Part shown: positions 54,707-63,665 of the stretch, piece after piece
How the letters are laid out: the number at the start of each line of letters is the position of its first letter
How positions within the stretch are numbered: the stretch's first letter is position 1
Source: Bacteroides sp. ET71
Lineage (GTDB): Bacteria > Bacteroidota > Bacteroidia > Bacteroidales > Bacteroidaceae
Reading direction: 5' to 3'
Assembly (NCBI RefSeq): GCF_023336905.1
Contig: NZ_JAMBLS010000012.1
Coordinates: 1 to 64,000 of the forward strand
Length of the DNA stretch: 64,000 bases
Notes under the pieces: model-generated
Seen by the model: only the letters and a program-made list of their open reading frames with translations
Database searches by the model: none
What the model was told of the DNA's origin: nothing
Position numbers and translations under genes: made by a program

Positions 54707-56275
54707 TCAGAAGTCAAGGGGAAGTTCCGTGCAGGCATTGGGTGCCCGGATGCGCAAGGCACTGGCCAGGGTGGGGGCGATGCGTGCTGCGCTGACGGGG
54801 ATGCGGATGGTCTCTGCCTGGATGCCGCTGCCCCATAAGATGAGGGGTGAGGGTATGTTGGCGGTGCGGACGGTGTGGTGTTCCGCGCCGTTTTCTTGCA
54901 TGATGGTCCAGCCGGGCAGTACTTCTATGAGGAGGTCGCCCGAGCGGAGGCGGTGGTAGCTGTTGCGTATGCGGTCTGCCTGTGGCGACCATGAGCCTAA
55001 GAGCAGGCGGTGGGCGGAGTAGACTTCGTTGACTCCGCTGAATTGTACCAAAAACTCGGCGGCTTTCTCCTGAAGCTCTGTCAGGTTCAGTTGCTTTTCT
55101 TCGATGAGTTTATGGTTCAGGTAGATTTGCTGGTCGTAGTAGGCTTCCACGTATTTCCCTTCGCCGTAGGTGGCCATGAGGTACATGTTGAGCAGCGTGG
55201 CGCAGCGGTTCAGGTAAAACTCGCCGCCGGGTATGTGGTAGATGTCCGTGTCGGCCGGTTGTGGTTCGGTATGCCCCGTGGCAGTGAGGCAGAAGAGCAC
55301 GTTGCGCAGTCCCACTTGGCGGTCCAGCAGGTCCAGCAGGTCGGCGATGCTGCGGTCTATGCGGACGTAGGTATCTTGTATCTCGGCCGATTGCGACAGG
55401 GTTGGGGCGGGGTGAAAGATGCCTGCGTAGTAGGTGAGCGATAAGAGGTCGGGGATGCTGTCGCGCCCCACTTGGCTTTGTTTCAGCAGTTCGGCTGCCA
55501 GGCGGTTGACTTCATCGTTGATGAAGGGTGTGCGTGTCAGCCGGCGGTATTTGTTGATTCCTTCGCCGGTCAGTCCGTAGCGGAAGGATTCGGTCGTCTC
55601 GCCCGGCAGGCAGTTGTAGCGTTCGGGTGAATAGAGCGGTGTCCACATCATGGCGCGGGTGTGGATGTCCGGCGCGTTGTTTTCGTTGAAGCCGTCTACC
55701 CACCACGGCAGGTTTTCGTAATAAGTGGTGCTGCACCATTTGCCCGTCTGCGTATTGAGCCAGAAAGCTCCGTTGCCCGCGTGGCCGGCTGCCAGGACGG
55801 CTGCTTCGCGGAAGGGGGCGATGGCATAGACCAGGCTGCGGTTGCGGGTGGCGATGCGCAGTTCGTCGGCTACGGTCGAGGTCAGCAGCCGGGCGGGTGA
55901 GGTGTTTTCTTTTGTATAGTTGCCCATGAAGGCGGGATCGTCCACGCAATTGATGGGGCGTAGGGTCTGCGCATCCATCCAGTTTTCGCCGATGATGCCG
56001 TGGACGGACGGGGTGCTGCCCGTGTAGAGCGTGGCCAGGGCCGAGGCACGGTCGGCGTTGGCAAAGGGCATTTCGGTCTGGCAAAAGACTTTTCCTTCGC
56101 GCATCAGCCGGCGGAAGCCTTTGTCGCCGTACAAGGGGGCGAAGTGCTCCAGGTAGTCGGTGCGCAATTGGTCTACCGTCAGCATCACCACCAGTTTGGG
56201 GATAACCGGTTGTGGCTGGGCCTGGAGGCTGCTGAAGGTCAAAGCCAAGATGGATGTAATCAGTCCTTTTTTCAT
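54707..56275 (-). CDS. Alkaline-phosphatase-fold protein (PafA-like) lacking metal ligands
   Basis: A 522-residue exported protein (signal MKKGLITSILALTFSSLQAQ). The fold is that of PafA-type phosphatases: KLVVMLTVDQLRTDYLEHFA, TLYTGSTPSVHGIIGENWMD, and IQDTYVRIDRSIADLLDLLD. Key positions are changed. The nucleophile segment reads NADRASALATLYTG instead of a Thr-x-x-Gly-His form. The usual DYxGH is YYAGI (Y282, I286), and the usual TADH is TATG (T333, G334). Only D34 and N98 of the expected metal or active-site residues remain. It is probably not a working phosphatase. The start overlaps the DUF4105 gene stop (ATGA). Confidence 0.82.
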   Translation of the reverse strand: MKKGLITSILALTFSSLQAQPQPVIPKLVVMLTVDQLRTDYLEHFAPLYGDKGFRRLMREGKVFCQTEMPFANADRASALATLYTGSTPSVHGIIGENWMDAQTLRPINCVDDPAFMGNYTKENTSPARLLTSTVADELRIATRNRSLVYAIAPFREAAVLAAGHAGNGAFWLNTQTGKWCSTTYYENLPWWVDGFNENNAPDIHTRAMMWTPLYSPERYNCLPGETTESFRYGLTGEGINKYRRLTRTPFINDEVNRLAAELLKQSQVGRDSIPDLLSLTYYAGIFHPAPTLSQSAEIQDTYVRIDRSIADLLDLLDRQVGLRNVLFCLTATGHTEPQPADTDIYHIPGGEFYLNRCATLLNMYLMATYGEGKYVEAYYDQQIYLNHKLIEEKQLNLTELQEKAAEFLVQFSGVNEVYSAHRLLLGSWSPQADRIRNSYHRLRSGDLLIEVLPGWTIMQENGAEHHTVRTANIPSPLILWGSGIQAETIRIPVSAARIAPTLASALRIRAPNACTELPLDF

Positions 56276-57495
56276 TGTTGTTTTCTTTTTGCAAGAAGAA
56301 GGTTGCCTATGCTGCGGATGTACAAACTTAGTGCCAAAGGTACGACCGTTAGGGGAAATTCTTGCGGAATAAGCGCCCAAAATGCCATAAATAAAGTTAA
56401 AACAAGTACATTCGCCCCTAAATAGAGGTTGCACCGCTGCTTTCGTTCGTCGTAGATGACCCACGGCAGGCAAAGGAGGTGCAGGGGGTGGAAGACGAAA
56501 AGCAGGTAATTGGGACTCATGCAAGGGTGTTGGGACAGGAAGACGAGGAAGGCCAGTATGCAGCCCGCCAGGCCGGCCGTGGTGAACAGTACGGCGTCAA
56601 ACACCCAGAAGGATTTCCGGCGGCGGAGGCCATAGTACGTCAGAAGCGCGGTCATTCCGAACACGAGCCACGCCCAAAGTTCGGGAGAGGGAAGGCTGTC
56701 GTGCGCGGGAGATTTTTCGAGTGCTTTCAGCATCAGTCCTTCGTTCGCGACCAGCGGGCGCGTATGCCCTGCAGAATCGGTGATTTGTGCGTGGGAGAAG
56801 TAGTCTTTCAGGCAGAAAGGCACGAACATCTGTGTTCGCCGGTTGATGGGCTTGTCTGCTTCGCTGCCCAGGCAGAGGTTCATGGCCAGGCGCGACCACG
56901 GGTGTCCCTGGCTGTACTGGTCGATGAGGTCGCGGAAGGTGGTGTCCGTGGCGGCGTCCATGTCTGCCCCGTAGTCCACGCTGCCTTGCACGGCCTCTTC
57001 CACCTTGTCGCGCGGGCGGGTGGAGCAGTTGTCGTAGAAGAAGTTGTAGCGGTAGACGCGGTTTTCGGGTCGGAAGTTCTCTTCCAGCAGACCGATGAGG
57101 CGCAGCTTCTCTTCCTGCGTCAAGTTGAGGGTTTGCTTCCACACGTCGCGCCCGTGGTAGTAGTAGGCATAGTTGAAATAGTCGGTCGGCTCCCGGTCTA
57201 AGCGGTAGTCCGTCTCGCCCAAGGCGAAACGCAGGACGAACCCGCCCGAGCTGAAATCGAAGATGCCGTAGTTGTACACCACGTCCGTCCCCCGTGTCAA
57301 ATTCTCGCACCGGATGGCCGTGTGTCCGAAGAGGCTATATATCTCGTCGCCCGCCGCGCAGGTCAGCAGACTGATGCGCAACGAGTCGCCCGGCTCAGCG
57401 CTTACTTCCGTCGCCCGTCCGGGGGCTGCGGAAAACCACAGGACCAACAGGGCGATGAGGCATTTTATGGAAAGATAGCGGCGTTTCTGTTTCAT
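56272..57495 (-). CDS. DUF4105 (Lnb N-terminal-type) membrane protein
   Basis: A 407-residue protein with signal peptide, a periplasmic DUF4105 domain at about 30-290 (LLTCAAGDEIYSLFGHTAIR, VVYNYGIFDFSSGGFVLRFA, YNFFYDNCSTRPRD) and three or four C-terminal transmembrane helices. The FGHTAIR and NCST motifs provide the His/Cys pair of a papain-like fold related to the Lnb N-terminal domain, so a hydrolase or acyltransferase role is possible but unproven. It is translationally coupled to the phosphatase-fold gene. The ATG lies only 5 nt from its -7 box. Confidence 0.85.
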   Translation of the reverse strand: MKQKRRYLSIKCLIALLVLWFSAAPGRATEVSAEPGDSLRISLLTCAAGDEIYSLFGHTAIRCENLTRGTDVVYNYGIFDFSSGGFVLRFALGETDYRLDREPTDYFNYAYYYHGRDVWKQTLNLTQEEKLRLIGLLEENFRPENRVYRYNFFYDNCSTRPRDKVEEAVQGSVDYGADMDAATDTTFRDLIDQYSQGHPWSRLAMNLCLGSEADKPINRRTQMFVPFCLKDYFSHAQITDSAGHTRPLVANEGLMLKALEKSPAHDSLPSPELWAWLVFGMTALLTYYGLRRRKSFWVFDAVLFTTAGLAGCILAFLVFLSQHPCMSPNYLLFVFHPLHLLCLPWVIYDERKQRCNLYLGANVLVLTLFMAFWALIPQEFPLTVVPLALSLYIRSIGNLLLAKRKQQ

Positions 57496-57500
57496 GGGCG

Positions 57501-57508
57501 CAAAGATA
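57501..57508 (-). promoter_or_regulatory. -7 element next to the DUF4105 start codon
   Basis: Minus-strand TATCTTTG ends 5 nt before the ATG at 57495. A start about 7 nt downstream of the box would fall at the start codon, so the mRNA may be leaderless. Confidence 0.55.
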
Positions 57509-57541
57509 GGCTTTTGCTTGCTTTTTTCAAATAATATTCCT

Positions 57542-57549
57542 TATATTTG
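57542..57549 (+). promoter_or_regulatory. -7 element of the kinase operon
   Basis: TATATTTG matches TAnnTTTG; predicted start near 57556. This fixes the ATG at 57569 as the first start codon. Confidence 0.65.
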
Positions 57550-57568
57550 CCCAATCAAAACGTATGTC

Positions 57569-58147
57569 ATGAATATCTATAAGCCTGAAATAGCTGAACT
57601 TCTGCGGTTGGTGGAGCTGCGTTATCCCAAATCGTTGAACACGTCGACCGATTTTGACGAGTTCTCCTTGTACCTGCGCAAAACCTTGGAAGAGAGCGTT
57701 TCCACCTCAACCTTGAAACGCCTGTGGGGGTACGTTGGCGACAGCCATTTGCCCCGCCTGCAAACGCTGGATATCCTGGCACGCTACGTGGGACACGAGG
57801 ACTTCAAGCAGTTCTGCCTTTGGCTGAAGACCAGCACGGCCTACAATTCGTCTTTCTTCTCCACCGAACAGATATTGACCAGCGACCTGCAACCCGGGTG
57901 CGAACTCGAGATAGGCTGGTCGCCCAACCGCTACCTGCGTTTGCGCTATCAGGGGCTGGGGATTTTTGAAGTCGAGGAAGCACGCCAGTCCAAGCTGCTG
58001 GCAGGCGACCGCTTCGAGGCCGTCTCTTTCCTGATGGGTCAGCCTTTGTTCCTGCCCTATGTGCTGCGCGACGGCATGCGCCTTTCTCCTTTCATCGCAG
58101 GCCGTAACGGCGGCTTGACGTTCTTAAACAGTCTGCTTCATGGGTGA
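57569..58147 (+). CDS. Small conserved protein encoded before the Hanks-type kinase
   Basis: A 192-residue cytoplasmic protein. The N-terminal half is helical (YKPEIAELLRLVELRYPKSL ... STSTLKRLWGYVGDSHLPRL, QTLDILARYVGHEDFKQFCL). This TLKRLWGY...LDILARYxGxxDF pattern recurs at the start of several Bacteroidetes proteins of unknown function and looks like a helix-turn-helix. The C-terminal half is a beta-rich domain (LQPGCELEIGWSPNRYLRLR). It overlaps the kinase gene by 8 bp. Likely a regulatory partner or substrate of the kinase; this is inferred from coupling only. Confidence 0.75.
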   Translation: MNIYKPEIAELLRLVELRYPKSLNTSTDFDEFSLYLRKTLEESVSTSTLKRLWGYVGDSHLPRLQTLDILARYVGHEDFKQFCLWLKTSTAYNSSFFSTEQILTSDLQPGCELEIGWSPNRYLRLRYQGLGIFEVEEARQSKLLAGDRFEAVSFLMGQPLFLPYVLRDGMRLSPFIAGRNGGLTFLNSLLHG

Positions 58148-59081
58148 CGCTGACATTTCATCGGGATTCATAGACGTCGCACAGCAGACCGGTGAACAAC
58201 TCTTCACGGAGCTTCGCGAAGTGTATGTCTCGTCTGCAGGTTACGAACGCCTGTTCTACGGCCGCCGCTACGGCCGGCTGCACATCCTGAAAACGCTCAA
58301 GCCCGCCTATGCGGGCAATCCGTTTTACGAAGAGGCACTGCACAAAGAGTTCAGCATAGGTTACCGGTTGGAGCATCCGCATATTGTCCGGGTCTTGGGC
58401 TGGGAGACGTTGCCGGATTTGGGGCATTGCATCGTCATGGAATATATAGACGGAATGACGTTGAGGCAATTCATGGAACAAGGAAAGCTGACTCCCGAAC
58501 TGGCGCGTAAGTTTGTCTGCGAGCTGTGTGACGCATTGGGCTATCTGCATAACAAACAGATTGTGCACCGCGACCTGAAGCCGGAAAACATCCTGATAAC
58601 GCACAATGGCTGCAACGTGAAGCTGATAGACTTTGGCTTGTCTGACAGCGATGACTACGATATCTTGAAACTGCCGGCCGGAACACGCTACTACCTGGCA
58701 CCGGAAGCCTTGACGCCGGGGCAACCGCTCGATTGCCGGGCTGACATCTTTTCGTTGGGCGTCATCATGGGCGAGATGGCGGAACTGCTGAAAGACAAGC
58801 AACTGGCCGTCGTTTCACGCAAGTGTACCCGGCAAAAGCCTGCCCAACGTTACGTCTCGGCAAGAGCAGTGGCGCAAGCCCTGTGTGCGAAGGCATCCTA
58901 TCGCGGCAGAACTTGGCTGCTGGCGGCCGCCGTCTTGTTACTGTTTGTCCTCTACATCTTCTATCGCTATGGGGTGACAGACGAGCGCGCGGTCTCGTTT
59001 CCCGTCTACGGCAACCGCTCGATGCCCATCGAACAGTGGGGAGATTCTGCGGCTCTTACAGGTCAGCCACAATCGTTTTGA
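58140..59081 (+). CDS. Hanks-type Ser/Thr protein kinase with C-terminal membrane anchor
   Basis: A 313-residue eukaryotic-like kinase. The nucleotide lysine is probably K51 (LHILKTLKP). The catalytic loop is IVHRDLKPENILI (D145, N150), DFG is present (IDFGLSD, 164-166), and APE at 187-189. The glycine loop is poorly conserved (GRRYGRLHI). A single transmembrane helix at about 259-276 leaves roughly 37 residues outside, with no PASTA or other sensor domain. Translationally coupled to the small gene before it. The last 26 bp overlap the 3' end of the convergent lipoprotein gene. Confidence 0.92.
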   Translation: MGDADISSGFIDVAQQTGEQLFTELREVYVSSAGYERLFYGRRYGRLHILKTLKPAYAGNPFYEEALHKEFSIGYRLEHPHIVRVLGWETLPDLGHCIVMEYIDGMTLRQFMEQGKLTPELARKFVCELCDALGYLHNKQIVHRDLKPENILITHNGCNVKLIDFGLSDSDDYDILKLPAGTRYYLAPEALTPGQPLDCRADIFSLGVIMGEMAELLKDKQLAVVSRKCTRQKPAQRYVSARAVAQALCAKASYRGRTWLLAAAVLLLFVLYIFYRYGVTDERAVSFPVYGNRSMPIEQWGDSAALTGQPQSF

Positions 59082-60708
59082 ACAGTCCCCATATCCGATG
59101 ATTCCGATAGCGCGTTGCACTTCCCGCAGGCACGTGCAGTGTGCCGTCTTGCAGCAGTTGTTCGGCTCCGGCAAAAGTCTCGTCTGTGCAATAAGGCGGA
59201 AAATCGGCGTCTTGGACATACAGCTCGCCAAGGGCGGGACAGTCTTTGAAACAGTATTCAGACAAGTAGGACGTGCCTTTGCCAAGAACTACTGATTCCA
59301 GGCGGGTACAAGACTGGAAACATCCGTATGGCACGGTGGAGATGCCGTCCGGCAGGTTTATGTGCACGAGGCAGGCTCCGCTGAAGCTTGCCTGTCCTAA
59401 TTGTGTGACAGACTGGGGCAGGAAGATTTCGCTGGCAGGGGCGTTGCGGAAAGCATAATCGCCTATGACCTGCACACCGGAAGGAACGGTGAACTGTTCG
59501 TCGGCTTTCCCTTCCGGAAACCAAAGCAATGTGGAAGCATCGGCGTTATAGAGCACACCGTCGGTGGTGCTGAAATGTGTGCAGGAAGCGGGCACCTCTA
59601 TCTGCGCAAGGTTGACACATCCGGCCGAAGGACTGAAATGAGCCAAGGCCGAAGACAAGCGGAGCCGCTGAAGATTGGAACAACCGTCGAAAGCGTTGAC
59701 TTCTACCGTTTCTGTATTGTCTGGCAAAATCAATTCCTTCAGTGCGGTGCATTGGGCAAACAAGCCGTTGCCTGCACAGCGGTCGGTCGTGTAATGGTGT
59801 CCGTCGTAGCTACTGCCTCCCGCTTCGATGGAAGCGTCGCTCAGGTTCAGCGTTTGCAGTTGGCCGGGAGTGTCCTTTCCGTCCATTCCCCGTCCCATCA
59901 TGTCGCGCAGAAAAAAGAAATCCGTTCCGTTCAGCGGGCCTGCAATGCTGAGTGTGGTGAAGCTGTATTTCCCGTCTTCGCCTACGGCTTCCGGCAAATC
60001 CCCTGCTTCGGTCAGGATGACTGCCTGCGAAGTGTGGAAATGATAGGGTTCGCTGCGCGTTTCGCCGATGCTGTTGGCGGCAAACGCCTGCACGACGTAA
60101 TCCGTCTCCATCTGTAACCCGCTGATGCGTGCGCGCAGCAGTCCTTCCGCATCTGTTTCCAATAAGAGGCATTGTTCTTCCGAACTTCCTTCTATGTAAT
60201 AGTACAGTCCGGTGGATGTAATTGTTTCTCCGCCATTGTCAGTGATTTCATAAGACACGGTGATGCTGAGCGGGCTTTGGTTGATTCGGGTGATATGGCT
60301 GACCGTGGGTACTTTGTTAGGCAGGGTGGTGAATGTCTGTGTGTCGCTGTGGACGGCACTGTAGCCGTTGCTAGCTTCCAGGCAAAAATAATACGTTGTG
60401 CCCGGTTGCAAGTCATTTAAACGGGCCATGGCTTGCAACGTGCCTTCCGGGCAGGACGCCACTTGTTCCATGCTTTCTGTTGTTCCGTAGCGGAAATGCA
60501 CATCGCTGACCGTTCCATTGCCGTGCAGGATAACCTCACCGGTCAGCAAGGCACTGGTGCGCGTCACTTCGGTTGCTTCGTTCACTTGGAAGGAAGGCAA
60601 TAAGTAATCGGGACGTTCGTCTTCGCTACAAGCTGCCAGCAGACAGCTTATGAGACTTGTTGTGAATAAGAATAGGCGATAAATGTGTTTCATGTTCATA
60701 TCTTTCAT
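59056..60708 (-). CDS. FN3 plus BspA-like leucine-rich repeat lipoprotein
   Basis: A 550-residue lipoprotein (lipobox LLAAC; the real start may be the ATG five codons in). Two fibronectin-III-like domains come first (EATEVTRTSALLTGEVILHG, NDLQPGTTYYFCLEASNGYS; SITVSYEITDNGGETITSTG). A BspA-type LRR region follows from about residue 270 (LFAQCTALKELILPDNTETV, VEVNAFDGCSNLQRLRLSSA, VQVIGDYAFRNAPASEIFLP). Such surface proteins mediate adhesion or protein contacts. Its 3' end overlaps the kinase gene in antisense by 26 bp. Confidence 0.88.
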   Translation of the reverse strand: MKDMNMKHIYRLFLFTTSLISCLLAACSEDERPDYLLPSFQVNEATEVTRTSALLTGEVILHGNGTVSDVHFRYGTTESMEQVASCPEGTLQAMARLNDLQPGTTYYFCLEASNGYSAVHSDTQTFTTLPNKVPTVSHITRINQSPLSITVSYEITDNGGETITSTGLYYYIEGSSEEQCLLLETDAEGLLRARISGLQMETDYVVQAFAANSIGETRSEPYHFHTSQAVILTEAGDLPEAVGEDGKYSFTTLSIAGPLNGTDFFFLRDMMGRGMDGKDTPGQLQTLNLSDASIEAGGSSYDGHHYTTDRCAGNGLFAQCTALKELILPDNTETVEVNAFDGCSNLQRLRLSSALAHFSPSAGCVNLAQIEVPASCTHFSTTDGVLYNADASTLLWFPEGKADEQFTVPSGVQVIGDYAFRNAPASEIFLPQSVTQLGQASFSGACLVHINLPDGISTVPYGCFQSCTRLESVVLGKGTSYLSEYCFKDCPALGELYVQDADFPPYCTDETFAGAEQLLQDGTLHVPAGSATRYRNHRIWGLFKTIVADL

Positions 60709-60714
60709 CCTTTG

Positions 60715-61707
60715 TCAGAAATGCCATCCGATGCCTATGGCTGCTTCCCAATATTTTCCTTGTATGGTCATGACACCTGCAGAGACGGCTATGCGGTAGA
60801 AACGGTATAGTCCTCCGATTTCAGCACAGATTCCCTGGTAGGTATAATACGTGTTGCGTGTCCAAAGTCCTTCGCTCTGTTCCCATGCCAAAAGACGCTG
60901 CCCGTAGCCAAGTCCTTCGTATAAACAAAAGTCACCCGCTATCCGGTGGATGCCTCCGGCCATGACCATCCATCGTCCTTCTTCCGTCTGTCCGGTGTAG
61001 TAAGGTGTTTCACCATTGCTCAACGTGCCGTAGCGGTCACACTCACCTTGTGTATGGGGAGTAGAGTGAAAATCGGTCTGTGCCAACAGGTAAGCACCGT
61101 GCCGTCGCATAAGTGCCAGCCTGATGCCGGCAGACGGCCGGTCGCTATGAATACCAGCGTTGAGCATCAGCAGACCCTGGAGCCGTTCGCGAGGGCGACT
61201 GGGGCGGAGAGGGGCAGGCTCGGGCAATGATTTCACGGCATGTAAGCAAGTGTCCAAAGGGTATGGATGGGGTGATAACGCAGGCATCTCTTGGGGGCGA
61301 CGGTAGTCTAATGGAGGCGTCAGCCATAATTCGTATGTCATGCGTGATTCTAATGGAACGGAAAACCGATAGTCGCGCATCACTCCCCATTGAGGATGCT
61401 TAATGGTAATCATTACGCTTCCAGCCGGTAGATATAACCAAATTTCACCTACCTCGTTTTGGCGTTTCACGATGCCTAACGGCGATGAAAAAACAAAGTC
61501 AGGGTCTCCTACTACTTTTATTAACGCACAGGCTTCGTCGTTGAGGTCGCGCACGGGGGCAATGTAAGCCGTAATATCGTTGGGTAGTGCACGGAATGAA
61601 CGTACACTGAAGTCTTGTGCTTTTGCGTTCTCTATTTCCAGGCTTGCGAAGATTATTAATAAGAGACAAACCCAGGCAGATGGCAGACTGATGAGGCGTT
61701 GTTTCAT
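60715..61707 (-). CDS. Exported PEGA-like conserved protein
   Basis: A 330-residue protein with a type I signal (ending IENAKAQ). The N-terminal half, DFSVRSFRALPNDITAYIAP-VRDLNDEACALIKVV ... GEIWLYLPAGSVMITIKHPQWGVMRDY, is a small beta-domain of the PEGA-like kind common in Bacteroidales exported proteins. The C-terminal half looks like short amphipathic beta strands (GRWMVMAGGIHRIAGDFCLY ... GKYWEAAIGIGWHF), possibly an outer-membrane barrel ending in an aromatic residue. The function is unknown. It overlaps the WG-repeat gene by 4 bp and precedes the FN3/BspA gene by 6 bp: one operon. Confidence 0.78.
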   Translation of the reverse strand: MKQRLISLPSAWVCLLLIIFASLEIENAKAQDFSVRSFRALPNDITAYIAPVRDLNDEACALIKVVGDPDFVFSSPLGIVKRQNEVGEIWLYLPAGSVMITIKHPQWGVMRDYRFSVPLESRMTYELWLTPPLDYRRPQEMPALSPHPYPLDTCLHAVKSLPEPAPLRPSRPRERLQGLLMLNAGIHSDRPSAGIRLALMRRHGAYLLAQTDFHSTPHTQGECDRYGTLSNGETPYYTGQTEEGRWMVMAGGIHRIAGDFCLYEGLGYGQRLLAWEQSEGLWTRNTYYTYQGICAEIGGLYRFYRIAVSAGVMTIQGKYWEAAIGIGWHF

Positions 61708-63554
61708 TGCAGGTTGAAATTACGGATGCTGAATATCTCGTTTTCGGGCAACAGCGTATGGTCTGGTTGCATACGCGGTTGCCAAGTGCGTACATGTATC
61801 TTGGGGGCTGTTTCATCCCGGAAATCCCATAATAAGAACAGGTAACCGTCGTCAGAATAAAGGTCTGAGTGATATTCTTGTCGGAGGCTGACTCCATAAA
61901 TACCCTGTTGGGTAGGGTGCCGCATGATGTGGAATTTGCTGAACTTCACATCAATGTTCTGGTTCGCCTTGAAAACTTCCTTCAGACGGTCCAGGTATTG
62001 TCGCTTGCTTTTGACGTTGTATACCACTTGGGCAGAGGGCAGATAGTTGGCTTCTTTTTGCGGCGTGGTGTGTACGACTGTACCTACCACTATCAGTGCG
62101 TTTTCACTGAAAAGTTGTTCCAAGAAGTCTATGTCTTTGGTTGTGTATGAGGTGCGCAAATGCTCTACGTAATTCAATATCATCCGTCGGTTTTTGCTGT
62201 CTTGCTCTTCCAGTTTACCTGATACTACTTTGGCTGCTTCTTGGTAGAATGGGTGTCGGCGTGTTATTTTTTTCCAGTCTTTATTCTCAATCTGAGTGTG
62301 TGAAGATGCGCGCAGAGGGGTATGTCCCGTAGTCGTTTCTGGCTGTTTTTCTTGTTTTTCTTCGGTAGCCTTGGACATGAGATGCGAGCTGAGTGAGGTG
62401 CTGCCTTCACTTTCTTGTGTGATGGTGAATAGCTGAGGCTTGAGACGTTGGGCTATACTGTCTTCTGCAATAAAGGCAAAGCTGCTGTCTGTCAGTTTAC
62501 CTTTGCGGTTGATGAAGCGATAGTGTGTTTTGTCTTTGACTATGGCGTATCCATCTGCATAGAAGTGGCTGATGGTATCGAAGCAAAAGGAGGTTATGGC
62601 TTTCCCTGAAACATTCAACAATCCCCATTGGTTTCCGTGACGGGCAGCCACTCGGCTTTCATCCGCCATAAAAGCATCTTGGTAGATGGACGGGATGCAG
62701 ATTTGCCCTTTGTCATCCATGCAACCGGTTCCCTTGTTGGTACGTATCGTTATCGTTTGGTGACAGAAACGTGAAGCTTGCAGGACAGAGGTCGGAAGAT
62801 AGAGCACGGCATCGCCCTGTTTGTTTAGAAAACCAAGATGCCCGTTGTGCAGTTCCTTGAATAGAAGCTTGTTGCCGGAAAAACGAGTGTCGAGCAGGCA
62901 ACCGGACAGACGGACATTGCCGGTCACTTGACCGTCAGGATCTATCAGTTGGTAACCGGTTTCTCCTTGACTGTTGTTCATACCTACTAACGCTACCTCT
63001 TCACAAAAATCGTATGCTATGTCGTAAATGGGTGGAATGGTGACATTGCCCTCCGTGTCCATATAGCCGTACTTGCCTTCACGTGTGACGAAAAGTGCTC
63101 TCTCATTGCTGAAATTGTGCATTTGTACGATGTCGTATTGGGGATATTGTGCGGTAGAAGAGATGTCATGCCCTTCTTTGTCAATAATCAATATCGGGCC
63201 GTTGGGCGTTTCTTGGGCAAGTGTGACTTTATCGAAAAAGTAGCCGATGCGGGTGAATGTACGCAAGGTGACCGGAGTTGCCGGTTGGCCGATTGTATAG
63301 AGTTGTAGCAATCCTTGGCTGGAAGGCAAGGTAAACATGTCCCCTACTACTGCCGATGGTTGCACATTAAAGCTGCCGGCTGGTATGCAAACACTGCCAT
63401 CGGTGTTAACCAATCCCCATGCATTTTCCTGCCCATTGTGAAAAGGCAATGCTTTCACAATTCCCTTGTCTGGCTGTTGGCAGGCTACTAACAGGTAGCA
63501 CAAGCTGGCGGCAAGTGTGAGGAGGCTGAGGTAATAACTTGTCTTGCGTATCAT
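61704..63554 (-). CDS. WG-repeat lipoprotein with NTF2-like C-terminal domain
   Basis: A 616-residue lipoprotein (lipobox LLVAC). Repeated WG units occur at about residues 35-370 (ENAWGLVNTDGSVCIP, GKYGYMDTEGNVTIPPIYDI, GHLGFLNKQGDAVLYLP, NQWGLLNVSGKAITSF). A charged linker follows, then a C-terminal NTF2-like domain (RRMILNYVEHLRTSYTTKDI, DFLEQLFSENALIVVGTVVH). The start at 63554 is chosen from the lipoprotein signal. Likely a cell-envelope protein; its binding partner is unknown. First gene of the three-gene minus-strand operon. Confidence 0.85.
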   Translation of the reverse strand: MIRKTSYYLSLLTLAASLCYLLVACQQPDKGIVKALPFHNGQENAWGLVNTDGSVCIPAGSFNVQPSAVVGDMFTLPSSQGLLQLYTIGQPATPVTLRTFTRIGYFFDKVTLAQETPNGPILIIDKEGHDISSTAQYPQYDIVQMHNFSNERALFVTREGKYGYMDTEGNVTIPPIYDIAYDFCEEVALVGMNNSQGETGYQLIDPDGQVTGNVRLSGCLLDTRFSGNKLLFKELHNGHLGFLNKQGDAVLYLPTSVLQASRFCHQTITIRTNKGTGCMDDKGQICIPSIYQDAFMADESRVAARHGNQWGLLNVSGKAITSFCFDTISHFYADGYAIVKDKTHYRFINRKGKLTDSSFAFIAEDSIAQRLKPQLFTITQESEGSTSLSSHLMSKATEEKQEKQPETTTGHTPLRASSHTQIENKDWKKITRRHPFYQEAAKVVSGKLEEQDSKNRRMILNYVEHLRTSYTTKDIDFLEQLFSENALIVVGTVVHTTPQKEANYLPSAQVVYNVKSKRQYLDRLKEVFKANQNIDVKFSKFHIMRHPTQQGIYGVSLRQEYHSDLYSDDGYLFLLWDFRDETAPKIHVRTWQPRMQPDHTLLPENEIFSIRNFNLQ

Positions 63555-63559
63555 GGGGA

Positions 63560-63567
63560 CAAAGATA
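63560..63567 (-). promoter_or_regulatory. -7 element next to the WG-repeat gene start codon
   Basis: Minus-strand TATCTTTG, again only 5 nt before the ATG (63554), as at 57501. Suggests a leaderless transcript. Confidence 0.5.
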
Positions 63568-63665
63568 GCTGAAAAATGGGATGCTTTCTCTTTTCTATTC
63601 ACTAAAAGAAGAAAGAAAATATAGAAAACATCCCCATGTGAAGTGAAGTTTGCGTGGGAGTATCT

